32,273 nucleotides of DNA from Pseudobowmanella sp964228145 (GTDB taxonomy: Bacteria; Pseudomonadota; Gammaproteobacteria; Enterobacterales; Alteromonadaceae): positions 1 to 32,273 of the forward strand of contig CAXQZJ010000118.1 of the NCBI GenBank assembly GCA_964228145.1, given 5' to 3'. The stretch's first letter is position 1. Every line of letters begins with the position of its first letter. This document shows positions 6,818-13,877 of this stretch, in pieces. The notes beneath the pieces are model-generated. The model was given only the letters and a program-made list of their open reading frames with translations, ran no database searches and was not told the DNA's origin. Position numbers and translations under genes: made by a program.

Positions 6818-7708
6818 ATGAAAATCTTTAAATTTATAGGTATCAGCTTGTTGGCGGGAGTGTCGTTACATGCCTCTGCGAATAACCTAGACGAGCTAAG
6901 TAAAGACATTAACATTATGTCATCGATTTTAGAGACGGCGTTTAAACAGCAGCGCGACAAAGATGGCACCCAGGTGCGGGACTTGTCATACACCTATCTT
7001 CACGGGCAGGGTGTCGTGTTTACCGTTTCAACGCGTTCATCGAATCGTTGGCCACTGGATGCGGGATTGGTGATTTTGGATGAGGTTTTGCCAGCTGCGC
7101 CGGTGGCGCCGGATGTGCCTTTCTTGGATAACGACGAGTTTTCCCGGGTCTATGAGGAGGCTATTGAACGGGCACGGCATGCGCTGAGCGATGTGCGTGA
7201 GGAGTTGTATAGCGTGCGTGAACAAGCTCGGGAAGTAGAATGGGAAATTCGCGAAAATGAGCGTGAAAAACGCGACCTCGAGTTTGAGTTACGCCATGCT
7301 GATAAACAACGCCAGCAAGAGATACGATCAGAGCTGGAGCAATTGTCAGAGCAAATGGCAACCTTGAAAAAGTCGCTTAAAGAAGTCGAAAGCCGCTCTG
7401 AGCAAGCACGGCAAAAGCGTGAAAAGGAAGTTCAGGAGCATAAAGCCAACGCCATACAACAGCGCAAACGTTTCCTGGCTGCATTCGAAAGCACGTTAGC
7501 TGATGTTTTATGTAAGTACAGTGCCGGTTTGCGCAGCATGGGCGAAGGGGAGCATGTGTCATTTGTTTTAACTCCGTTTGCTGATCCGCAGCAACAAGAC
7601 AAACGCAACCGCATCTATGTGTTTGAAAATAAACATATTAATGCATGTCTCACTGGGCGCATCGATGGCAGTGAATTACTCAAAGCAGCCAAAGCTTACC
7701 ATTTCTAA
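6818..7708 (+). CDS. Secreted coiled-coil protein of unknown function, third gene of sigma/anti-sigma operon
   Basis: 296 aa, not recognised. An N-terminal signal peptide (MKIFKFIGISLLAGVSLHASA, cleavage before NNLDEL) points to a periplasmic location. The N-terminal part (about 22-110) includes a helix and the strand-like phrase SYTYLHGQGVVFTVSTR. A long, highly charged coiled coil follows (about 112-220; runs rich in Glu, Arg, Gln and Lys). The C-terminal part (about 222-296) contains a Cys-bearing helix, the strands HVSFVLTPF and NRIYVFENK, and a final DGSELLKAAKAYHF. The two ends look like halves of one folded domain with the coiled coil inserted between them. Cotranscription with a sigma factor and a membrane anti-sigma candidate suggests a role in sensing or responding to an envelope condition. 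No enzymatic motif is visible. Confidence 0.7.
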   Translation: MKIFKFIGISLLAGVSLHASANNLDELSKDINIMSSILETAFKQQRDKDGTQVRDLSYTYLHGQGVVFTVSTRSSNRWPLDAGLVILDEVLPAAPVAPDVPFLDNDEFSRVYEEAIERARHALSDVREELYSVREQAREVEWEIRENEREKRDLEFELRHADKQRQQEIRSELEQLSEQMATLKKSLKEVESRSEQARQKREKEVQEHKANAIQQRKRFLAAFESTLADVLCKYSAGLRSMGEGEHVSFVLTPFADPQQQDKRNRIYVFENKHINACLTGRIDGSELLKAAKAYHF

Positions 7709-7724
7709 CCTCTGCTATTGAGAT

Positions 7725-7750
7725 AGCGGCGATCCCTCATCGCCGCTTTT
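7725..7750 (+). terminator. Rho-independent terminator ending the sigma-factor operon
   Basis: Perfect 9-bp stem AGCGGCGAT/ATCGCCGCT with a 5-nt loop and a short T run, 17 bp after the stop codon of the coiled-coil gene. Confidence 0.85.
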
Positions 7751-7876
7751 AACCTTACATTCACCCAAATGTGTCAAATTCTGACCCGCTGACATAAAAT
7801 CTAACATTAACGTTGACGTATTCACGCCGGTAAATCAGTACAATAATCAAACATATAGTTTTAAGCTGGGATCACT

Positions 7877-9061
7877 ATGAAGTCGAACGCTTTTAAAGTT
7901 TTGTTACCCTTCGTCATTTTGGCAGGTGGCATCGCCGTGATGGTGATGATGATCATGTCTAAGCAACCGCCCGAGAAAAAAGTCGAAGAGGACAAAGGTT
8001 TTCTGGTTAATACCACAGAAGTAAAGCGTGAAGATGTGCGTTTTAATGTAAAAACCCAAGGTACTCTGCTGCCAGTGACCAATACCAATTTAGTGGCTCA
8101 GGTAAGTGGTGTGGTCGTCAGCGTTTCGGACATATTCACTGAAGGTGGTTTCTTCGCCAAAGGTGACATCCTGGTGGAATTGGAACAAGCCGACTATGTC
8201 ACTGACTTAAAGCTGGCTGAAGCCGAACTGCAACGTGCCAAGGCGGCGCTGGAAGAAGAGCAGGCCCGGGGCAAAGTGGCTGCAGAAGAATGGCGAACAG
8301 TTAAATCAACCGTGCCAACCGCATTAGGATTACGCAAACCTCAACTGGCGACTGCACAAGCGAATTTACGTGCGGCGGAGGCCCAGTATGAGCGAGCTCA
8401 GCGCAACCTGGAACGGACCAAGATACGCGCTCCGTTTGATGGCTTAGTTAAAAGTCGTTCGGTCGATTTAGGTCAGTTTGTGACTATGGGTACCGCATTA
8501 GGCAACGTGTATGCGACTAACATCGCTGAAGTGCGACTGCCCTTGAGTGATCACGAGCTGGGTCAATTGAATTTGCATCAAGACGATGCACCACGCAGCG
8601 TCACTTTATCAGCCACGGTCGGGGGTAAACCTCAGCAGTGGCAAGCCAAGCTGGTACGCAACGAAGGTGTGTTTGATCAAAGCAGCCGGGTGATCTACGT
8701 GGTAGCTGAACTGAATGATCCCTATGCACGCTCACCGGAAACACAGCATACACCAGTAAAATTCGGTCGTTTTGTTAGTGCCGCAATCGAGGGTAATTCC
8801 TTGCAAGATGTGGTCAAGGTGCCGCGCCATGTCCTGCGTATGGACGGTACTCTGCTGGTCACGGATGAGAACCGGAAGCTGATGATTCGTGACGTTGAAG
8901 TCGTGCGCACGGACGAAGATTTCGTTTATATCGGCAGTGGTTTAAGTGACAGCGACTATATCGTTACATCTGCGGTGCCGAATCCTATAGAGGGTCTGTT
9001 ATTGCGGTTCCCGGGGGACGAACCCGCTGCCGCCCAAGTGTCTGCTGAAGAGGTAGAGTAA
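7877..9061 (+). CDS. RND efflux periplasmic adaptor (membrane fusion protein, HlyD/AcrA type)
   Basis: 394 aa. It has an N-terminal membrane anchor (LLPFVILAGGIAVMVMMIM, about residues 9-27) and no lipobox, so it is anchored by a helix rather than by lipid. The usual order of MFP domains follows: a half lipoyl segment (LVAQVSGVVVSVSDIFTEGGFFAKGD), an alpha-hairpin coiled coil (about 110-185), the second lipoyl half (KIRAPFDGLVKSRSVDLGQFV), a beta-barrel, and a membrane-proximal domain. It bridges the inner-membrane pump to an outer-membrane TolC-like channel. The permease gene starts 2 bp after its stop, so the two are one operon. The 168-bp upstream region has a TTGACG (7813) and a TACAAT (7839), but their 20-bp spacing is too long for a confident promoter. 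The substrate is unknown. Confidence 0.92.
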   Translation: MKSNAFKVLLPFVILAGGIAVMVMMIMSKQPPEKKVEEDKGFLVNTTEVKREDVRFNVKTQGTLLPVTNTNLVAQVSGVVVSVSDIFTEGGFFAKGDILVELEQADYVTDLKLAEAELQRAKAALEEEQARGKVAAEEWRTVKSTVPTALGLRKPQLATAQANLRAAEAQYERAQRNLERTKIRAPFDGLVKSRSVDLGQFVTMGTALGNVYATNIAEVRLPLSDHELGQLNLHQDDAPRSVTLSATVGGKPQQWQAKLVRNEGVFDQSSRVIYVVAELNDPYARSPETQHTPVKFGRFVSAAIEGNSLQDVVKVPRHVLRMDGTLLVTDENRKLMIRDVEVVRTDEDFVYIGSGLSDSDYIVTSAVPNPIEGLLLRFPGDEPAAAQVSAEEVE

Positions 9062-9063
9062 TT

Positions 9064-12000
9064 ATGCAGGCCATTGATACTCACAAAGGGTTAATCGCCT
9101 GGTTTGCACGCAACAGTGTTGCCGCGAATTTATTGATGTGGATTTTGCTGATCGGCGGTTTGATCAGTGCGTTCAGCATTCACAAGCAAGTGTTCCCCAA
9201 TTTCGAATTTAATTCGATTTCTGTGCGAGTTCCCTATTTAGGTGCCGCGCCGCAAGAAGTCGAAGAAGGGGTGGTGCTGAAAATTGAAGAGGCCATCGAA
9301 AATTTAGAAGGGATCAAAAAGATCACCTCGGTCGCGACCGAAGGTATGGCATCGGTAAGCATCGAAGTTGAAGAGGAATACGATCCTCAGTTACTTCTCG
9401 ATGAGGTCAAAGTGCAGGTTGATGCCATCCCCTCGTTGCCGGATAACACTGAAAAGCCGATTGTTTATCGTAACAAAGCCATTCAGGACGTGTTATGGGT
9501 GGGCGTATACGGCGATGCCAGTGAACGTGAATTGAAAGAGTATGCCAAAGACATTCGGGATGATATCGCCAACTTGCCTGGCGTCTCGCAGGTTCAGGTT
9601 GTGGGGGTACGGGACTATGAAGTCTCAGTGGAAATCTCTGAATCACGGTTGCAGGAATACAATCTGACCTTTAATGAAATGGTATCGGCAATTCGTCGCT
9701 CGTCGATAGATATCCCCGGCGGGTCAATTCGCTCTGAAAATGGCGATATCTTGCTACGTGCCAAGGGGCAGGCCTACGACAAGTATGACTTTGAGCAACT
9801 GGTATTACTAACCCGTCCCGACGGCACCCGGTTATTACTCGGTGATATAGCGACAGTGCGTGACGGTTTTGTCGAAGACAATAATTTCGCACTATTTAAC
9901 GGCAAGCCGGCAGTGAATATCCGTGTTCAGGCGGTGGGGGACCAAAATGCATTGGAAATCTCTCAGGTAGTTAATCAATACCTGGCCGACAAAGCAGACA
10001 GTATCCCTGCAAATTTAAAGGTAGACAGTTGGGGAGACAGTTCTTTTTATCTCTCTGACCGACTGAGTATGATGACAGGCAATATGCTCCAGGGCGCAGC
10101 CTTGGTATTTATCGTCTTGTCGTTATTCCTGAAAATTCGTCTGGCATTTTGGGTCATGGTCGGACTGCCTGTGTGTTTTCTCGGTACCATGCTGTTTATG
10201 CCTGTGGAGCCGTTCAGCTTATCGATAAATATGATCAGCTTATTTGGTTTCATTCTGGTGCTTGGTATTGTGGTCGACGACGCCATCATTATGGGGGAGT
10301 CTGCGCATACTGAGATTTCAAGAAAAGGTCACAGTACCGACAGTGTGATTGCCGGGGTCAAGCGGGTAGCCATGCCAGCAACCTTTGGGGTGTTAACCAC
10401 CATCGCCGCGTTTTCACCCATGTTAATGGTGTCGGGGCCATTTGGGGTTATTTGGAAAACCATCGCCTGGGTAGTGATCTTATGTCTGATCTTTTCGTTG
10501 GTCGAATCTAAGCTTATTTTGCCCGCCCACCTAGTGCACATGAAAGATGAGCCCTATGACCCGGCCAAAGCGAATCGTCTGCAACGTTTCCGCGATGTAT
10601 TCAGTGAAGGCATTAAAAAGTTTATTCATAACGTTTATAAACCCTTTTTGGCGGTGTGTTTACGCAACCGCTATACGACTTTAGCGAGCTTCTTTGCAGC
10701 CATTTTTGTGACCGTGGGTTTGTTTGCCGGGGGCATAGTGCAGTTTCGCTTTTTCCCTGATATTCCCAGTGATTTTATGCAGGCGAATATTGAATTGGAG
10801 CCGGGATCGTCAATCGCGCAACGAGACATGGCAATGGAACAACTGTTGCTCGCCATGAAGCGAATGGACGAAAAGGTGATCGAAGAATATGGCAGCGGGG
10901 TGATCCGGCACTCAGTGGCGTTTGACCAGGGACGTACAGCCGGAGGAGCCTTTGTCGAGCTTACCAAGGGCGAAACCCGTGAAATCGATACCGATGAAAT
11001 TGCCGAGCGCTGGCGTAGTGAGTTACCCGAACTCCCGGGCGTCAGAACCATTGATATCGGCGCCGGCGGCGGTCCGGGTGGCGGCCCTGATATTTCAATT
11101 CAGTTCAGTAGTGAAAATCTGGCGCAATTGAAAGCAGCAACCGATGAGTTAAAACTGCATTTAGCCGGTTACGATGGCGTGGCTGATATTAACGACAGTT
11201 TTTCCGGTGGCAGTGATGAGATTCGTCTCAACATCAAACCGCAGGCAGAGGTGTTAGGCCTGAGTCTGGATATGCTGGCGTCACAGGTGCGCTATGGGTT
11301 TTATGGTGCCGAGGCGCAGCGAATCCAACGCGGTGATGAAGAAGTCAAAGTCATGGTGCGCTATCCTAAGGCCGAGCGTTCTTCCATTGGGAACTTGGAA
11401 AACATGCGTATCAGAACCCCGGCCGGCGATGAAATTCCCTTTTCGGAGGTGGCGGATATTGAATTAGCTGAAGGGTACGGCTCCATTATCCGTGTCGATG
11501 GCGAGCGCTCAATTACAGTGACGGCCAAAGCAGACAAAAACAAAGTGGATCCCAATGAGGTGGCAGGTTCTGTGTTGGAGACATTTATCCCCGAAATGTT
11601 AACCCGGTATCCTGATGTGCATGTAAAACTTGAAGGTCAATCAAAAGAACAAGCCGAAGCGGGGCTGGGACTGCTGAAAGGATTTGGTTTTGCCTTGTTC
11701 GCCATCTATGCGCTGTTGGCGATTCCGTTAAAATCCTATTCACAGCCGTTAATCATTATGTCGGTGATTCCTTTTGGCATCGTGGGCGCCATTTTTGGCC
11801 ATCTGCTGATGGGGCATCCGGTTAGTGTACTGTCTATTTGTGGCATCATTGCCCTGACAGGTGTCGTGGTCAACGATAGTCTGATCCTGGTTGATTTTGT
11901 CAACCGAGCGAGAAAAGAAGGATTGCGTCTAATCGATGCGGTGATTCAGTCGGGTGCCGAACGTTTCCGACCGATCATTCTGACCTCATTGACCACCTTT

Positions 12001-12198
12001 ATGGGCTTGGTACCCATAGTCTTGTTCGAAAAAAGCCTGCAGGCACAGATTGTGATACCCATGGCGATTTCACTGGCCTACGGCATCCTGTTTGCCACGG
12101 TAATCACCTTGCTGTTGGTACCCGCTCTGTATCTTATCTTGAACGACATGAAAGACATGTTTAAATCCAAGAACAAACGTCTGGCGGAACAGGCGTAA
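9064..12198 (+). CDS. RND efflux transporter permease (AcrB/HAE-like inner-membrane pump)
   Basis: 1044 aa, the standard RND length. It has an N-terminal membrane helix (residues about 15-37), two large periplasmic loops (one opening with FPNFEFNSISVRVPYLGAAPQEVEEGV), and two bundles of five to six helices each. Transmembrane helix 4 carries LVLGIVVDDAIIMGE, with the proton-relay Asp pair at about 405-406, as in AcrB. In helix 10 the AcrB Lys940 position is occupied by Asn-Asp (GVVVNDSLILVDF, about 937-938). It pumps compounds outward using the proton gradient together with the adaptor encoded just upstream. No TolC-type channel gene is adjacent, so a shared channel encoded elsewhere is likely. 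An unusual Gly-rich stretch (IGAGGGPGGGPDI) lies in the second periplasmic loop at about residue 665. Confidence 0.93.
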   Translation: MQAIDTHKGLIAWFARNSVAANLLMWILLIGGLISAFSIHKQVFPNFEFNSISVRVPYLGAAPQEVEEGVVLKIEEAIENLEGIKKITSVATEGMASVSIEVEEEYDPQLLLDEVKVQVDAIPSLPDNTEKPIVYRNKAIQDVLWVGVYGDASERELKEYAKDIRDDIANLPGVSQVQVVGVRDYEVSVEISESRLQEYNLTFNEMVSAIRRSSIDIPGGSIRSENGDILLRAKGQAYDKYDFEQLVLLTRPDGTRLLLGDIATVRDGFVEDNNFALFNGKPAVNIRVQAVGDQNALEISQVVNQYLADKADSIPANLKVDSWGDSSFYLSDRLSMMTGNMLQGAALVFIVLSLFLKIRLAFWVMVGLPVCFLGTMLFMPVEPFSLSINMISLFGFILVLGIVVDDAIIMGESAHTEISRKGHSTDSVIAGVKRVAMPATFGVLTTIAAFSPMLMVSGPFGVIWKTIAWVVILCLIFSLVESKLILPAHLVHMKDEPYDPAKANRLQRFRDVFSEGIKKFIHNVYKPFLAVCLRNRYTTLASFFAAIFVTVGLFAGGIVQFRFFPDIPSDFMQANIELEPGSSIAQRDMAMEQLLLAMKRMDEKVIEEYGSGVIRHSVAFDQGRTAGGAFVELTKGETREIDTDEIAERWRSELPELPGVRTIDIGAGGGPGGGPDISIQFSSENLAQLKAATDELKLHLAGYDGVADINDSFSGGSDEIRLNIKPQAEVLGLSLDMLASQVRYGFYGAEAQRIQRGDEEVKVMVRYPKAERSSIGNLENMRIRTPAGDEIPFSEVADIELAEGYGSIIRVDGERSITVTAKADKNKVDPNEVAGSVLETFIPEMLTRYPDVHVKLEGQSKEQAEAGLGLLKGFGFALFAIYALLAIPLKSYSQPLIIMSVIPFGIVGAIFGHLLMGHPVSVLSICGIIALTGVVVNDSLILVDFVNRARKEGLRLIDAVIQSGAERFRPIILTSLTTFMGLVPIVLFEKSLQAQIVIPMAISLAYGILFATVITLLLVPALYLILNDMKDMFKSKNKRLAEQA

Positions 12199-12204
12199 CA
12201 GAAT

Positions 12205-12229
12205 AAGCGCTCGTCAGGGCGCTTTTTTT
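12205..12229 (+). terminator. Rho-independent terminator after the RND operon
   Basis: Stem AAGCGC/GCGCTT with an 8-nt loop and a seven-T run, 7 bp after the permease stop codon. Confidence 0.85.
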
Positions 12230-12495
12230 CGCCCGCGGGACGATTCAGCTGCACTATTTTTGTGCAGCCACCCACCGAGTTAGCGCATAGGGTGATGTCA
12301 CAGGGATGACATCTGTTCCGGTTAACCTGTATAGTCACAACAATAGCCGGCATAAGCTGGGCTGTTAAAAATGGAACACTGCTTGCAAACCCAAACCTGA
12401 ACGCCATTGTTGTTTAAGTGGCAGGATTTGTAACCTCGTCAGTGATGCTGATGAAAATATCACTGACGGGAATTGTGAAATAAAAAAGGATAGCT
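12230..12495 (+). promoter_or_regulatory. galU upstream region: promoter and three inverted repeats, no gene
   Basis: This is the longest non-coding stretch in the window. It holds three perfect inverted repeats. GCTGCAC/GTGCAGC is at 12248-12268 (7-nt loop). GATGTCA/TGACATC is at 12294-12313 (6-nt loop). CGTCAGTGAT/ATCACTGACG is at 12437-12468 (12-nt loop). A plausible sigma70 promoter is ATGACA at 12306-12311, an 18-bp spacer, and TATAGT at 12330-12335. The middle repeat overlaps its -35, so it is a candidate operator. Transcription would start near 12342, leaving a leader of about 150 nt whose last part folds into the 10-bp hairpin 27 bp before the galU ATG. The ribosome binding site is AAAAAAGGA just before the start. 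No open reading frame of useful length is present. Confidence 0.55.
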
Positions 12496-13386
12496 ATGTC
12501 GCAAGTTAAAAAAGCCGTCATCCCTGTGGCCGGATTGGGCACCCGAATGTTGCCAGCGACCAAGGCCATACCTAAAGAAATGTTGCCCATTGTTGATAAA
12601 CCCCTGATTCAATATGTGGTGGCAGAGTGTGTGGCAGCGGGCATTAAAGAGATCGTACTCGTCACTCACGCCAGTAAAAACAGCATTGAGAACCATTTTG
12701 ACACCAGTTTTGAATTAGAAGCGACCCTGGAGAAACGGGTAAAACGCCAATTACTGGATGAAGTACAGGCTATCGTGCCCAATGACGTGACCATCATGCA
12801 CGTTCGACAAGGGGTGGCCAAAGGCTTAGGTCATGCCATCAATTGCGCGCACCCGTTAGTGGGTGATCATCCGGTTGCCGTGGTTTTGCCTGATGTGATT
12901 ATCGATGATGCAGCCAGTAACCCGAAAAAAGACAATCTGGCAGAAATGGTGGCTCGCTTTAACACCAGTCGGGTCAGTCAGATCATGGTCGAGGAAGTGC
13001 CCCATGAAGAGGTCAGTAAATATGGTGTGGTGGATTTAGACGGCCAGGGCATTGAGCCGGGGCAATCTGCCAAAATCCACCAAATGGTTGAGAAGCCGCC
13101 TGTCGACGAAGCGCCATCGGATCTCGCCGTGGTGGGCCGCTATGTCCTTTCTGCGGCAATTTGGGAAGAACTGGTCAAAACGCCGCCGGGCGCCGGTGAT
13201 GAAATTCAATTGACCGATGCCATTGATAGCTTGATGCAGCATGAACAGGTTGATGCGTACTACATGAAAGGCAAGAGCCATGATTGCGGGTCAAAAATAG
13301 GTTATATGAAAGCCAATGTTGAATATGCGCTTCGACACAAAGATATTGGCGGTGATTTTGCGGCGTTTTTGAAGGCAATGAAATAG
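12496..13386 (+). CDS. galU: UTP-glucose-1-phosphate uridylyltransferase GalU
   Basis: 296 aa, normal GalU length. The N-terminal nucleotide-binding signature AVIPVAGLGTRMLPATKAIPKEMLPIVDKPLIQYVV is complete (residues about 8-43; quoted here as AVIPVAGLGTRMLPATKAI followed by PKEMLPIVDKP). Downstream family motifs include LPDVIIDD, VEKPP, GRYVL and GAGDEIQLTDAI. The enzyme makes UDP-glucose from UTP and glucose-1-phosphate in the cytoplasm, feeding LPS core, exopolysaccharide and glycolipid synthesis. It is followed by the convergent ComEA-like gene and then manC/manB, so the area supplies both UDP-glucose and GDP-mannose. A short GGGGCC/GGCCCC hairpin lies over its stop codon (13386-13401) without a T run. 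Confidence 0.95.
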   Translation: MSQVKKAVIPVAGLGTRMLPATKAIPKEMLPIVDKPLIQYVVAECVAAGIKEIVLVTHASKNSIENHFDTSFELEATLEKRVKRQLLDEVQAIVPNDVTIMHVRQGVAKGLGHAINCAHPLVGDHPVAVVLPDVIIDDAASNPKKDNLAEMVARFNTSRVSQIMVEEVPHEEVSKYGVVDLDGQGIEPGQSAKIHQMVEKPPVDEAPSDLAVVGRYVLSAAIWEELVKTPPGAGDEIQLTDAIDSLMQHEQVDAYYMKGKSHDCGSKIGYMKANVEYALRHKDIGGDFAAFLKAMK

Positions 13387-13405
13387 GGGCCTTATGGCCC
13401 CCAGC

Positions 13406-13717
13406 TTAGATGGTGATCTTGTCAGCGAGCTTTACCATCGAGGCTTTACCGATACCTTTGACGTTAACCAAATCGTCGATAGTGATAAAATCCCCATGCT
13501 CTTCGCGGTAGGCAATAATTGCAGCGGCTTTTTTCATCCCGATCCCAGGCAAACCAGCTAACTCTTTAACACTGGCCGAATTAATATTAATTCGACTTGC
13601 TTGGGCCGCGGCGCTGGGCGGGGTTGTCAGCGCTGTGTCTTTTGCCGGGTTCGCCAGCAGGGATGGGGACATAGATAACGCAGCGGTCGCAGCTGCAATG
13701 GCTAGATACTTTTTCAT
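13406..13717 (-). CDS. ComEA-family helix-hairpin-helix DNA-binding protein
   Basis: 103 aa. The signal peptide (MKKYLAIAAATAALSMSPSLLA) is followed by an Ala/Pro/Thr-rich linker. A C-terminal tandem helix-hairpin-helix domain starts at about residue 42 with ININSASVKELAGLPGIGMKKA and repeats as IDDLVNVKGIGKASMVKLAD. The single HhH domain after a signal peptide is the short Gram-negative ComEA form, which in Vibrio and relatives binds incoming DNA in the periplasm during type IV pilus-mediated uptake. Some short family members are of unknown use, so a competence role is likely rather than shown. The ribosome binding site AAGGAGAG lies 5 bp upstream of the ATG. A TATACT -10 candidate (minus strand, 13774-13779) would give a leader of about 50 nt. 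Confidence 0.88.
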   Translation of the reverse strand: MKKYLAIAAATAALSMSPSLLANPAKDTALTTPPSAAAQASRININSASVKELAGLPGIGMKKAAAIIAYREEHGDFITIDDLVNVKGIGKASMVKLADKITI

Positions 13718-13819
13718 AATACTCTCCTTGGATTGAATAAATTAACCCGCTACAACTCCTTGGCGGGATCTTGAGTATAGTCAAATATTACAGTTTTGTT
13801 ACAGTCTGAAGTTCAATGC

Positions 13820-13847
13820 TTGGAACATGGGCAAAAGTCGGTACAAT
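13820..13847 (+). promoter_or_regulatory. Probable manC-manB promoter
   Basis: TTGGAA (13820-13825), a 16-bp spacer and TACAAT (13842-13847) make a plausible sigma70 promoter starting transcription near 13854. It overlaps the ATG at 13827, which argues that translation starts at 13878 instead, where AAGG (13864-13867) is properly spaced. Confidence 0.5.
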
Positions 13848-13877
13848 CGAGCTGAGATTTTGCAAGGTATGCATAGT

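Noticed and set aside
7789..7806. CTGACATAAAATCTAACA resembling a Pho box before the RND operon
   Set aside because: The half-site spacing is 12 bp instead of 11 and the right half is poor.
10671..11051. Long antisense open reading frame within the RND permease gene
   Set aside because: It is a shadow of the coding frame, with low-complexity Ser/Ala-rich translation, no ribosome binding site and no recognisable domain.
12371..12400. Tiny open reading frame (ATG GAA CAC ...) in the galU upstream region as a leader peptide
   Set aside because: Nine codons, no ribosome binding site and no codon bias for a regulatory amino acid.
13386..13401. GGGGCC/GGCCCC hairpin between galU and the ComEA-like gene as a bidirectional terminator
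   Set aside because: The stem is short and neither strand has a T run; it also includes the galU stop codon. It may slow polymerase but cannot be called a terminator.
13787..13804. Pho-box-like site (15/18, minus strand) upstream of the ComEA-like gene
   Set aside because: It matches the consensus about as well as the porin site, but the TATACT -10 follows after only 7 bp instead of 10-11, and the gene has no evident link with phosphate. Kept as a coincidence unless binding is shown.
13827..13877. Upstream ATG extending manC by 17 codons
   Set aside because: It has no ribosome binding site, overlaps the likely promoter (13820-13847), and the family start KITPVVMAGGSGTR fits the ATG at 13878, which has AAGG 10 bp upstream.
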